The notes under the pieces were generated by a model. It was not told the DNA's origin and did no database searches. It saw only the letters and a program-made list of their open reading frames with translations. Positions 34,399 to 43,554 of a stretch of 64,000 nucleotides of DNA are shown here, piece by piece. The position numbers were made by a program, and so were the translations under genes. This stretch comes from an uncultured Enhydrobacter sp. (lineage in GTDB: Bacteria > Pseudomonadota > Gammaproteobacteria > Pseudomonadales > Moraxellaceae), in assembly GCA_946222995.1 (NCBI GenBank), contig CAMIOS010000003.1, forward strand, positions 1 through 64,000, in the 5' to 3' direction. Within the stretch, counting starts at the first letter, position 1. Each line of letters starts with the position of its first letter.

Positions 34399-35415
34399 TT
34401 AAATCGCCGTTGGATGATAATAAGCCAAATACCACTCAATAAAACGAGCAATACCATCGTTTAGGCTAACTTTAGGCTGAAAACCAAAATCCTGTACCAA
34501 ATCGTCCACATCGGCATAAGTGGCTAATACATCTCCAGGCTGCATGGGTAAAAACTCTTTTTTAGCTGCTTTATGCAAGGCATGCTCTAATGCATGAATA
34601 TAATCCATCAGTTCAACAGGTTCGCTATGTCCAATATTATAAATTCGCCAAGGGGCAAGACTCGTTGCACTATCGGGTAATACACCATCCCAGTCAGGAT
34701 TAGGGCGGGCGGGCTGTTTGAGCACTTGTATGACACCAGCTACAATATCATCAATATAGGTAAAATCACGTTGATGTTTGCCATAATTAAAAACTTTAAT
34801 CGGCTCATCATTCATAATCGCATTCGCAAATTTAAAGGGTGACATATCAGGTCTGCCCCAAGGTCCGTACACAGTAAAAAAGCGTAATCCTGTCGTCGGC
34901 AAATTAAATAAATAGCTATAGGTATGTGCCATTAGCTCATTAGATTTTTTAGTCGCAGCATACAGACTAATTGGGTGGTCAACATTATCATGTACCGAAA
35001 ACGGCATGGTCTTATTTGCGCCATACACGCTTGAACTACTGGCATAAACCAAATGCTTAATACCAAAATCACGACAACACTCTAAAATATTCAAAAATCC
35101 CACAATATTGCTATCAATATAAACTTTTGGGTTATCAATGGAATAACGTACACCCGCTTGTGCTGCCAAATTTATCACTTCAGTAATTTGATGTTGGGTA
35201 AACACTTGTTGTAAGGCTTGGCTATCGCTGATATCAATACGGTGATGATGATAATTGGGATGATGCAAAAAACGTTGAATACGGTCTTCTTTTAATTGTG
35301 GGCTATAATAATTGTTATGATTGTCAACACCCACAACATCATAACCTTGCTCAAGCAATGCCAATGCCACCTCTGCGCCGATAAACCCTGCACTACCCGT
35401 TACCAAAACTGCCAT
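34399..35415 (-). CDS. NAD-dependent epimerase, UDP-glucuronate 4-epimerase type
   Basis: A 338-residue extended SDR enzyme. The NAD motif GSAGFIG is at 7-13, the catalytic SSSSV and YXXXK (YAATK, Tyr152, Lys156) are present, and TVYGPWGRPDM with KVFNYGKHQRDFTYIDDI is characteristic of UDP-glucuronate/UDP-galacturonate 4-epimerases that supply capsular or LOS sugars. Galactose epimerase GalE is less likely. AGAGGG precedes the ATG. It sits between the two glycosyltransferases of the reverse arm. Confidence 0.83.
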   Translation of the reverse strand: MAVLVTGSAGFIGAEVALALLEQGYDVVGVDNHNNYYSPQLKEDRIQRFLHHPNYHHHRIDISDSQALQQVFTQHQITEVINLAAQAGVRYSIDNPKVYIDSNIVGFLNILECCRDFGIKHLVYASSSSVYGANKTMPFSVHDNVDHPISLYAATKKSNELMAHTYSYLFNLPTTGLRFFTVYGPWGRPDMSPFKFANAIMNDEPIKVFNYGKHQRDFTYIDDIVAGVIQVLKQPARPNPDWDGVLPDSATSLAPWRIYNIGHSEPVELMDYIHALEHALHKAAKKEFLPMQPGDVLATYADVDDLVQDFGFQPKVSLNDGIARFIEWYLAYYHPTAI

Positions 35416-35460
35416 ACTATTACCCTCTGTTTCTTTATCTTATATTTTTAGCCTGTATCT

Positions 35461-36288
35461 TTACTCTTTCCACACGTCTTCGACCCATTGAGTGGGTAAA
35501 ATAAAATGGCGTAAATGGGATATGGGTTTTTTGATTTTTTTGGCAGTCATCAGTTGTTTAAGGTGGTCTTTGGCATTATTGGCAGATTTTTTGTCATAGC
35601 GGCCTTCAATCGCATCAGTTGGATATAAGCCACCTGGAAAAATAATAATTTTTGCCCCCTCTGGGATCTTTGGTGGTAAAAAATAATTGAGCGGAAATGG
35701 CTGACGGCACTTACGGCGAAAATGCACGACCCATTCTTTTGGAAACAATTTAACACCACCTGGGGCATTGCGAGTAACGAAGCGTTGTTCAAAACGGTAT
35801 TTATCCGCCACCCCTTGTGGGTCAGCTTTGAATTTTTCAAGTAGGCTGACAAGGCTACCCACTTGAAAACGAAAGCATGAAGTTTGGCCTAAACGCTCAA
35901 GCGGATTGCTTGGATTGTAGGACAAAATAGTATCTTCGGGCTTACCATAACTAAAAAAGCCATCTAAATTTCCGACAATTACGACGTCCAAATCAATAAA
36001 TAATACTTTGCCTGTGACATCGCCTAGTTGAGCGTTCCACAGCCGAGATTTTGGCCATTTGCCAAGGGTATTTTTTGGCATCGGAATATCACTTGGCGGT
36101 AGGTCTTGGCATTCCACTTCGGGACGGATGTCGGTGGTATCATCGGTAAAACATACAAAGCGAAATGGCGGCGTGATATTACGGCTGACCATGCCATATA
36201 GTTTATTGACATAATCGGCACCGTACTTGGTACCCCATTTGATACAGATAATTTGTTTTAATTCAGGCGCATCAGGCGATGTGGTCAT
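35461..36288 (-). CDS. Glycosyltransferase, GT-A fold (paralogue of the gene at 29736)
   Basis: A 275-residue paralogue of the transferase at 29736, with the same opening (ICIKWGTKYGADYVNKLY), VCFTDD and a DXD motif (FIDLDVVIV, DLD at about 99-101). The C-terminus is longer and basic (about 225-262, rich in Lys), then ends in THWV-like PTQWVEDVWKE, comparable with PTPWIKDYWH in the other copy. GGAATAACT precedes the ATG. It is the first gene of the reverse-strand arm. Confidence 0.75.
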   Translation of the reverse strand: MTTSPDAPELKQIICIKWGTKYGADYVNKLYGMVSRNITPPFRFVCFTDDTTDIRPEVECQDLPPSDIPMPKNTLGKWPKSRLWNAQLGDVTGKVLFIDLDVVIVGNLDGFFSYGKPEDTILSYNPSNPLERLGQTSCFRFQVGSLVSLLEKFKADPQGVADKYRFEQRFVTRNAPGGVKLFPKEWVVHFRRKCRQPFPLNYFLPPKIPEGAKIIIFPGGLYPTDAIEGRYDKKSANNAKDHLKQLMTAKKIKKPISHLRHFILPTQWVEDVWKE

Positions 36289-36328
36289 AGTTATTCCAAT
36301 GATTTGGTAAGCTTATTTTGGCAAAAAT

Positions 36329-36360
36329 AAAGGATAGTTATTTTAACATAACTACCCTTT
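36329..36360 (-). terminator. Terminator after ilvE
   Basis: Arms AAAGGATAGTTAT and ATAACTACCCTTT with one mismatch and a 6-nt loop. On the reverse strand it is followed by a T-rich stretch, 40 bp after the ilvE stop. Confidence 0.7.
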
Positions 36361-36402
36361 TAAGTTGCAAATAATCGATTGTTTGACTAATTAATTAGCC
36401 AA

Positions 36403-37347
36403 TTATTCGTCAACATAGCTGAGCCAATGCGCGTATTTGTCATTTTTGCCATGTACCACATCAAAGAATAAGTTTTGCAGTTTTTCGGTGATTTCGCCAC
36501 GAGCGCCTTTACCAATGACACGGTCATCATATTCACGAATGGGGGTGATTTCGGCAGCCGTACCTGTCATAAATACTTCATCGGCTAGATAAAACTCATC
36601 GCGGGTAATACGGCGTTCGTGTACTTTGATACCTAAGTCATTGGCAAACTGAATCACAGTACGACGAGTAATACCGTCTAACGCGCCGCCTGATAAATCT
36701 GGCGTATGAAGCTCGCCATCTTTGACCATAAATAAGTTTTCACCAGAACCTTGGCAAACGAAGCCTTCTGGGTCCATCAATACCGCTTCATCATAGCCAT
36801 TACGGGTGACTTCCGCGTTTGACATGATAGAGACTGGGTAGTTACTTACCGCTTTGGCTTTACACATGGTAACGTTGGGTAGGTGGTGGGTATAGCTTGA
36901 GGTTTTAACACGAATACCTTTTGCCATGCCTTCTTCACCAAGATACGCCCCCCACACCCATGCCGCAACCATGGTGTGAATGGTGTTGTCTTTGGCAGCG
37001 ATACCCAATTTTTCTGAGCCGACCCAAATAAGTGGACGCAGGTAAGCAGATTCAAGCTTATTATCACGGATGATGGCTTTTTGGGCTTCCAAAATAACTT
37101 CGTAGCTGTATGGCACGTTGAGTTGGAAGATTTTGGCGGAATTGACCAGACGCTTGGTGTGGTCTTCAAGGCGGAAAATGGCGGTACGTCCGTCGTGGGT
37201 TTTGTAGGCACGTACGCCTTCAAATACGCCTAGACCGTAATGCAAAGTATGGGTCAAAACGTGAATTTTGGCATCACGCCAGTCCACCATCTTGCCGTCC
37301 ATCCAAATAAATCCATCACGGTCTGCCATTGTTGGGGTTGTTACCAT
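36403..37347 (-). CDS. ilvE: Branched-chain amino-acid aminotransferase
   Basis: IlvE carries out the last step of Val, Leu and Ile synthesis, a PLP-dependent transamination. The 314-residue class IV aminotransferase (E. coli 309) has HYGLGVFEGVRAY (about 36-48), the PLP lysine in CKAKAVSNY (Lys165), and the GSGENLF and TGTAAEITPI motifs. AAGGAG precedes the ATG. It lies 32 bp downstream of glnE on the same strand and may be read through from it. Confidence 0.95.
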   Translation of the reverse strand: MVTTPTMADRDGFIWMDGKMVDWRDAKIHVLTHTLHYGLGVFEGVRAYKTHDGRTAIFRLEDHTKRLVNSAKIFQLNVPYSYEVILEAQKAIIRDNKLESAYLRPLIWVGSEKLGIAAKDNTIHTMVAAWVWGAYLGEEGMAKGIRVKTSSYTHHLPNVTMCKAKAVSNYPVSIMSNAEVTRNGYDEAVLMDPEGFVCQGSGENLFMVKDGELHTPDLSGGALDGITRRTVIQFANDLGIKVHERRITRDEFYLADEVFMTGTAAEITPIREYDDRVIGKGARGEITEKLQNLFFDVVHGKNDKYAHWLSYVDE

Positions 37348-37379
37348 TGTTTCTACTCCTTAGGGTGGTTTTATAAAAG

Positions 37380-40193
37380 TTATAAATGTTCTGGGCGCTG
37401 ACCGATCAGTTGTTGCCATTGGTGATCGACAAACTGCCGCAGCGCATGCCAATCAGCTTCATCAACCAAATTGGGCTTTTCTGCCAACGCTAGCCGGTGG
37501 GTCATGCTCCGGATGCGTAAATAAGCTTGGGTTAGTTGTTGGCAAATTTCATGTTCGACTAAGCCTGTTTTGCCAAGCTCTTCAAAAATGCGAACATTAT
37601 CGCTCCATTCAGCCAACTTAGGATACTGGTTAGCATACGCCAGTACCGCAAACTGGGCAATAAATTCGATATCCACTAGCCCGCCTGTGTCTTGTTTGAG
37701 GTGAAACAAACCTTGCTGTTGTGTGTGTTTGTCGCTACCTAGATGGTCTTGCATTTTATGGCGCATATGAGACACTTCGATACGCACATGATCTTTGTCA
37801 CGGGGTAAACATAACACGTTTTTACGAATAGTATTAAACGTGGTCATCACATGGCTATCCCCACAAATCGCTCTGGCGCGCACGAGGGCTTGGTGTTCCC
37901 ATGCCCACGCTTTTTCAAACTGATACATCTCAAAGGCATGGGTCGATACCACCATCATCCCTGCTTGTCCCGAAGGACGTAGCCGCATGTCAATTTCATA
38001 CGCCCGCCCATCTCGAGTTTGGGTGCTTAGATAATTCATCAGTTTTTGAGCGAGGCGGGCAGCGAATTTCATCCCGCTGATGGGTTTTTCGCCTAGGGTC
38101 TGAGCTTGCTCATCAATGTGATGTAAAAATACCAAGTCCAAGTCTGAACTATAACTCATCTCAAGCCCGCCAAACTTGCCATAGCCAATAATCGCAAAGC
38201 CATTATGATGCTCGCTGACAGGCTCACCTTGGCTATTGAGCGGATAACCGTGTTTTTTGACCAATTCATTAAACACCCGCTCCAAGGCTTTTTCAAGTAC
38301 CACTTCGGCGATAAAGGTGAGCGAATCGGATACTTTCATCAATGGGCGTTCTGCCAATACATCGCTTGCCGCCACCGCCAGCACTTGGGTTTTTTTAAAA
38401 AAGCGAAACGCATTTAATAGCCCTTCCTCATCATCGGGCTCCACGCGCAATAATTGCTGGCGTAAAATATCGCTAAGCTCTTGCTTGTCGGGCAAATAAC
38501 GGTATTTTTCTCGGATAAATGAATCAAGTAACACAGGGTAACTGACCAACTCGCTGGCGATCCACGGGCTTACCGCTAGCATGGGTATCAATTTGGCGGT
38601 GGCATTCGGATTTTCAACAAACATCACTAAATAAATCGAACGACGACTGACTGCCTCAAGCAAGGTCAATAGTCGAGGTAAAGCCACATTCACTGCTTCA
38701 GCATCCAGCCCTGAGTGCAACAAGCCATGAATTAAAATTGGAAAAGCCGCATTGAGCCGCATTTTGGCTTCTTCAGATAAGCTGGTAATCAGTTTACTTT
38801 GCCAAAACTGCGCCAGTTTTTGCTGGTTGTCTGCTGTCAAAATATGATCAAGCGCTGCGACATTATCAAGATGGTTAATTTTTGGCGTGTCGCTGGGTTG
38901 TTGGCGGTCGCTGACCAAATTTTCAAATGGTATTTTTACAGTCTCACGGTAAGCGTTTAACTGATCTAACAGCGCCTGCCAATCGGCAAATCCTAAAACA
39001 CTCGCCAAATTAGCTTGGTCAACAAGGTTACGGGGTAGCCGCTGGGTTTGCTCATCATTAATGGCTTGAATGCCATGCTCGAGGCGGCGTAAAAAACGAT
39101 AAGCATGTTGCAACTGCTCATGCGTGATGGCATCAATAAAGCCGTGTTGCTCAAGTTTTGCCATCGCTTTTAGGCAATTTTTGACCCGAATATCCGCCAC
39201 TCTTCCGCCATAGATGAGCTGAAACGACTGTACAATAAACTCAATATCTCGAATCCCACCCGCCCCAAGCTTGATATTATCGCTGTCTTGGCGTTGTTCG
39301 ACTTGGTTTTGGATTAACGATTTCATCTCTCGCAGCGCTGCAAACGCGCTATAATCCACGTAGTAGCGAAAAACAAACGGTTTGATTAACGCTTGCAGTG
39401 CCTCGTCAAACTCAATGGGATTAACCACACGCGCCTTAAGCCACGCAAAGCGTTCCCACGCTCGCCCGTGTTGGGCAAAGTATTTTTCGAGCGCAGATAA
39501 ATGGATCGCCAAATCACTACCATCGCCCCACGGACGCAGCCGCATATCAATGCGAAACACAAAGCCATCTTGGGTGGGTTTATCAAGCAGTTCAATAATA
39601 CCCTGTCCCCATTTGGTAAAAAACTTTTTATTATCAATCGATTTTTTGCCAAACTGGCGAATGTCTGTTTCACCTTGTCCTTGATGCACAAAAATCAAAT
39701 CAATATCGCTCGATAAATTAAGCTCCTCTGCCCCCATTTTGCCCATGGCAATTATTGCCAAATCATCCAGCTTCGGCTTTTTACCACTCTCAAACATTGG
39801 TTCGCCATATTTTTGAACCAAATCTTGATACACGTATTCCTTAGCAAACCTCAAGCAAAAATCAGCAAACTTTGATAACTCCCAAGTAAGCTGTTCAAGA
39901 CTAATAAGCCCCAACGCATCTTGCCAAATCCAGCGTAACATCAATAAATTTCTAAGCTGGCGCAGCCCCCGCATCACATAATTTTCTTGCGCCTGTTGGC
40001 AGTCATCATCGAGCGTATAATCTCGAATCAAGTCTTTAATTTGCTGCTCAGTCAAGGTTTGTTTTAGTGGATAGCTTTTAATGAACGACTGAGCAATAAC
40101 CGGTTTATGATGCCAAATATCAAAGGCAAAATGACTGGCTTGCTGCAAACACTTGACTTGCTCAGCCGTCGGCAGCATGGCAACTGGTGACAT
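37380..40193 (-). CDS. glnE: Glutamine synthetase adenylyltransferase/adenylyl-removing enzyme
   Basis: GlnE adds AMP to, and removes it from, glutamine synthetase according to PII state, linking nitrogen supply to GS activity. The 937-residue protein (E. coli 946) has two nucleotidyltransferase centres: an N-terminal one (ELNLSSDIDLIF, removal) and a C-terminal one (GYGKFGGLEMSYSSDLDLVF, transfer), separated by the regulatory region. GGGGAG precedes the ATG. Its only plausible operon partner here is ilvE. Confidence 0.95.
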   Translation of the reverse strand: MSPVAMLPTAEQVKCLQQASHFAFDIWHHKPVIAQSFIKSYPLKQTLTEQQIKDLIRDYTLDDDCQQAQENYVMRGLRQLRNLLMLRWIWQDALGLISLEQLTWELSKFADFCLRFAKEYVYQDLVQKYGEPMFESGKKPKLDDLAIIAMGKMGAEELNLSSDIDLIFVHQGQGETDIRQFGKKSIDNKKFFTKWGQGIIELLDKPTQDGFVFRIDMRLRPWGDGSDLAIHLSALEKYFAQHGRAWERFAWLKARVVNPIEFDEALQALIKPFVFRYYVDYSAFAALREMKSLIQNQVEQRQDSDNIKLGAGGIRDIEFIVQSFQLIYGGRVADIRVKNCLKAMAKLEQHGFIDAITHEQLQHAYRFLRRLEHGIQAINDEQTQRLPRNLVDQANLASVLGFADWQALLDQLNAYRETVKIPFENLVSDRQQPSDTPKINHLDNVAALDHILTADNQQKLAQFWQSKLITSLSEEAKMRLNAAFPILIHGLLHSGLDAEAVNVALPRLLTLLEAVSRRSIYLVMFVENPNATAKLIPMLAVSPWIASELVSYPVLLDSFIREKYRYLPDKQELSDILRQQLLRVEPDDEEGLLNAFRFFKKTQVLAVAASDVLAERPLMKVSDSLTFIAEVVLEKALERVFNELVKKHGYPLNSQGEPVSEHHNGFAIIGYGKFGGLEMSYSSDLDLVFLHHIDEQAQTLGEKPISGMKFAARLAQKLMNYLSTQTRDGRAYEIDMRLRPSGQAGMMVVSTHAFEMYQFEKAWAWEHQALVRARAICGDSHVMTTFNTIRKNVLCLPRDKDHVRIEVSHMRHKMQDHLGSDKHTQQQGLFHLKQDTGGLVDIEFIAQFAVLAYANQYPKLAEWSDNVRIFEELGKTGLVEHEICQQLTQAYLRIRSMTHRLALAEKPNLVDEADWHALRQFVDHQWQQLIGQRPEHL

Positions 40194-40528
40194 GATACAC
40201 TCCCCACGATTAACCCAAAAACAAATAGCCCAAAAACAAACTTATGAGACATAAAGCCAAATCGCCCAAACCCTCGCTCATTTCTTGATTCTGTAAGCCT
40301 AGCACATTCGTCTGTCAAATCATAGCCATTAAATACGCGAAAATGGCAAGGTTATTAATAACTATTTGGAATATATTTTTGGTAAAAAAAAGTTGCATTA
40401 TTTTTTGTAGAAAACCATAAAATTTTTTAAAAAACTGGTATGATTTTCTTTAGGAAAGACGACATTTATCAACAAGGACTAGACGGTCAATCAAATAACG
40501 ATAATCACCCATAGCATTAGGAGACATT
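40194..40528. promoter_or_regulatory. Divergent region between glnE and phaB
   Basis: This 335-bp region carries the start signals of both genes. A duplicated cccaaaaacaaa unit lies near 40214-40240. Beyond it the DNA is very A+T-rich; TATGAT at 40439-40444 is a candidate -10 for phaB but no convincing -35 was seen. AGGAG of phaB lies just before its ATG. No sigma-54 or other operator was recognised. Confidence 0.4.
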
Positions 40529-41311
40529 ATGTCAACATCTCAACCTACCACACAAAACACCGATCAAAAAATTGCGCTAGTGACAGGGGCATTGGGCGGC
40601 ATCGGCACCGATATTTGCCATGCCCTAGTTGAAGGCGGCTATCATGTCATCGCCACTTATACCCCCCGTGAGGGCTGTGAGACTCACCGCGGGCATGATT
40701 GGCTCGAAGCGGAGGGATTAAACTTAGCAGATTTTACCTTTCTTGAGATAGATTTAACCCAATTCGAAAGCGCTATCCAAATCGTTAGCGAAGCGATTGA
40801 TAAGGCAGGACGCATTGATGTCCTTGTCAATAATGCCGGTATTACTCGTGATGCCACGTTTAAAAAAATGAGTTTTGAACAGTGGTCATCGGTACTCGAT
40901 ACTAACCTTAAAGCCCTATACACCACCACTTATCCAGTCTTTAATAAAATGCTGGAGCAAAAATCTGGACGAATTATCAATATCAGCTCGATTAATGGGC
41001 TAAAAGGACAATTTGGTCAAACCAATTATTCTGCTGCTAAAGCAGGTATTATCGGCTTTACTAAAGCCCTTGCCCAAGAAGGGGCAAAATCTGGTGTAAC
41101 TGTTAACGTCATTGCCCCAGGTTATACCGGCACAAAAATGGTCATGGCAGTACCTGAAAAAGTGCTCGATGGTATCAAAGCAGGCATTCCTATGGGACGA
41201 CTTGCTGAGCCTAAAGAAATCGCTGCGGCAGTGATGTATCTTGTCAGTGAAGGGGCGGCATATGTGACAGGAGCGACCATCAATATCAATGGTGGTCAAT
41301 ATATGCAATAA
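40529..41311 (+). CDS. phaB: Acetoacetyl-CoA reductase
   Basis: A 260-residue SDR that reduces acetoacetyl-CoA to (R)-3-hydroxybutyryl-CoA, the monomer of polyhydroxybutyrate. The NADPH motif TGALGGIG is at 19-26, NNAG at 101-104, catalytic Ser153/154, Tyr167 and Lys171 (YSAAK); GYTGTKMV and the INGGQYMQ C-terminus are PhaB-like. A FabG function cannot be excluded entirely. phaA and phaC are not in the window. TAGGAGACATT precedes the ATG. Confidence 0.85.
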   Translation: MSTSQPTTQNTDQKIALVTGALGGIGTDICHALVEGGYHVIATYTPREGCETHRGHDWLEAEGLNLADFTFLEIDLTQFESAIQIVSEAIDKAGRIDVLVNNAGITRDATFKKMSFEQWSSVLDTNLKALYTTTYPVFNKMLEQKSGRIINISSINGLKGQFGQTNYSAAKAGIIGFTKALAQEGAKSGVTVNVIAPGYTGTKMVMAVPEKVLDGIKAGIPMGRLAEPKEIAAAVMYLVSEGAAYVTGATININGGQYMQ

Positions 41312-41335
41312 AAATAAGCAATAAATCCACTTGCT

Positions 41336-41372
41336 ATAACAAAGCGCTTATACCCACTAATCGCTTTGTTAT
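41336..41372. terminator. Terminator between phaB and the Mrr-type gene
   Basis: Perfect 11-bp arms ATAACAAAGCG and CGCTTTGTTAT with a 15-nt loop, between converging genes. Confidence 0.75.
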
Positions 41373-41417
41373 CTTTACGCCACAATCTAGGATTAGCCAT
41401 GCTTATTACTAGAAAAA

Positions 41418-42563
41418 TTATAAACGTTTTATCTTCTCAAAAAAATCGTTGTCCATCACCAGTTTTGGATTAGAACCAACTTGTTTTACCCCCACTTCAT
41501 GCTCCATCATCAATTCAATCAAGGCGATTTGGTCAATTAAAATCAAGCTATGACTATCCAGTGTTTCATGGTATTCAATAGAAGGTTTCGTAAAGGCTGT
41601 AGTCGTGATAAATATGCCGTGAGGATTAGCTCTGTTTGGGGGATAACCGCCTACAAAGTTACGCAACTCACGATTTGAGATATTATTGCCTTGACTATAT
41701 AGCTTGGCTTGAATGTAATACGTGTGATTTTCCCCATTAGTAAATTCTTGTTTAATCATCTCATCAATACCACCATCGTTAGTTTTACCCGTATGATAGG
41801 AGTTAAGATTGCTCTCAGGGCTTTCATTCTCAAGTGAGCGTTCGACCAATTTGAGACAAAACCATTCAAATTGTAATGGGGTTAAGCTATCAAGTTGTGT
41901 CACTATCATGTCAGGCGTCACTCGCACTTGACTGTTACTATCACCGACTAAGACGTCATGATAGTTATTCATAAAAAGCGAAGTTCGACGAGCGGTTTCT
42001 TCAATCAGATGATTAATGAGCGGGTCACCTTTTTTGGTATAGGCAGCATCATTAACTTTTTTAAGTTCTCGAAACGAACGCTCATCAAATAATGATAAAT
42101 CACCAATATAGCCATTATTTGCCAGCTTAATCTGTTGGTAGTTCGCAAAATTATCTTGTGCTAACCAAAAGTAAATACGCCCTAAGGGGTCAATACGGTA
42201 GATATTTTTGGCGGTAACTGTCTCATCAAAATTGAGTAAATTTGCAAAATCTTTTCCTACATTTGGCTGTAAGCTAAACCTGTTTTCCTTAACAACTCCT
42301 ATAGCAGTTAAGCAAAGGACAACCAAGTCAGTAAGTAGGTCATAGCAAGGTGTGCCATCAGTGTACTCATTACGGATATCGTGACTACTTAAATAAGTAA
42401 TATCTTTATGCTCAGGGAGAATGCCTGCTATACGATCAAACTCTCGATAAAAAAGATTTTGGCTAATCGTGTTACGTGCATTAAGTTGTTTGATTGTCTG
42501 AATGCCTGCATTAAGCAAATCACCAAATGCAGGAATCTTGATAATAGAAGTAGAATCAGTCAT
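41418..42563 (-). CDS. Mrr-type restriction endonuclease (stand-alone)
   Basis: A 381-residue protein with a C-terminal Mrr catalytic domain (about 225-370): FEWFCLKLVERSL, then GKTNDGGIDEMI (Asp267) and YYIQAKLY (QAK at 285-287), the PD-(D/E)XK signature of Mrr and other modification-dependent nucleases. The first 220 residues are not a domain I recognise and probably give DNA recognition. No methyltransferase or specificity subunit is adjacent, which points to a type IV (modified-DNA-cleaving) role. It lies between housekeeping genes phaB and rpiA and is A+T-richer than they are, consistent with horizontal gain. Confidence 0.8.
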   Translation of the reverse strand: MTDSTSIIKIPAFGDLLNAGIQTIKQLNARNTISQNLFYREFDRIAGILPEHKDITYLSSHDIRNEYTDGTPCYDLLTDLVVLCLTAIGVVKENRFSLQPNVGKDFANLLNFDETVTAKNIYRIDPLGRIYFWLAQDNFANYQQIKLANNGYIGDLSLFDERSFRELKKVNDAAYTKKGDPLINHLIEETARRTSLFMNNYHDVLVGDSNSQVRVTPDMIVTQLDSLTPLQFEWFCLKLVERSLENESPESNLNSYHTGKTNDGGIDEMIKQEFTNGENHTYYIQAKLYSQGNNISNRELRNFVGGYPPNRANPHGIFITTTAFTKPSIEYHETLDSHSLILIDQIALIELMMEHEVGVKQVGSNPKLVMDNDFFEKIKRL

Positions 42564-42691
42564 ATCAAACTCAAAAAAATATTAGAAGGTCAGTTAATGT
42601 TGATCAATTGGGTATGATAGCACAAACAAATAAGTATCGTCATCTAGTGAACAGCTTAATGCTTTTATCCCAAGTTACCCTGTTACTATTA

Positions 42692-43363
42692 TTACGGGTA
42701 ATTGACAGACAGGGTTTTAACACCTTCGCTACTGGCAATCAGCAGCTTATCAGCTTGTTGAGCCGCAAAAATCCCATTACACACCACACCCACTATGTTA
42801 TTCAGCCGTTGTTCCATCATAGCGGCATCGCTAACATCCAAGCCATACACATCCAAAATCAAGTTACCATAATCAGTCACAAAGCCATCACGGTATACAG
42901 GCTCACCACCCAATAAAACCAATTGACGAGCCACATATGAACGAGCCTGCGGTAATACCTCAATCGGTACAGGAAACTCCACGCCCAATTGTTTGACCCA
43001 TTTGGATTCATCGACCAAACAAATAAACTGCTTTGACGCTGCTGCTACAATTTTTTCACGGGTCAATGCCCCGCCGCCGCCTTTGATAAGTTGTAGATGT
43101 TCGTTCACTTCATCCGCCCCATCAATATACAAGTCAAGCTCGCCGGTAAAATTTAAATCCATGACTTCAATGCCTAAGGCTTTAAGCTTATCTGCGGTAA
43201 CGTTGGAGCTTGCCACCGCCCCTTTAAGATTGACTTTGGGCAGTAATTCAATGAGGCAATTGACCGTGCTGCCTGTCCCTACGCCCAAAATCATGTCCGA
43301 TTCAATAAATTTGAGCGCTTCGGCGGCAACTGCTTGTTTTTGTTGTTGTTGGGTGGATGACAT
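42692..43363 (-). CDS. rpiA: Ribose-5-phosphate isomerase A
   Basis: RpiA interconverts ribose 5-phosphate and ribulose 5-phosphate in the pentose phosphate pathway. The 223-residue protein (E. coli 219) shows GVGTGSTVNCLIELLP, LYIDGADEVNEHLQLIKGGGGALTREKI, and DYGNLILDVYGL. The ATG at 43363 (MSSTQQQQKQ) is chosen because AAGG lies 7 nt upstream; in-frame starts further up lack this. The gene is divergent from ilvA, a conserved gammaproteobacterial pairing. Confidence 0.95.
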   Translation of the reverse strand: MSSTQQQQKQAVAAEALKFIESDMILGVGTGSTVNCLIELLPKVNLKGAVASSNVTADKLKALGIEVMDLNFTGELDLYIDGADEVNEHLQLIKGGGGALTREKIVAAASKQFICLVDESKWVKQLGVEFPVPIEVLPQARSYVARQLVLLGGEPVYRDGFVTDYGNLILDVYGLDVSDAAMMEQRLNNIVGVVCNGIFAAQQADKLLIASSEGVKTLSVNYP

Positions 43364-43554
43364 ACGCTGACCTTTTATTTGGCTGGTGTAAGATACCATT
43401 GATGGGAAATAAAATAAGTTAAATATCAATCATTAACCATTGGCTATGATAAAACAAACTTATTTTACCGCAAAACCACTTGCAAGCTAACCCCCAAAGT
43501 CATAATCTAGGGGTTTATTTTTGCAATTGTTTTTAACTGATATGGATAATTTGT

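Noticed and set aside
29736..36288. Mobile element around the glycan locus
   Set aside because: No transposase, integrase, terminal repeat or tRNA gene was seen at either end, although the content looks accessory.
42675..42701. TTACCC/GGGTAA inverted repeat as rpiA terminator
   Set aside because: It overlaps the last rpiA codons, has a long loop and lacks a T-run.
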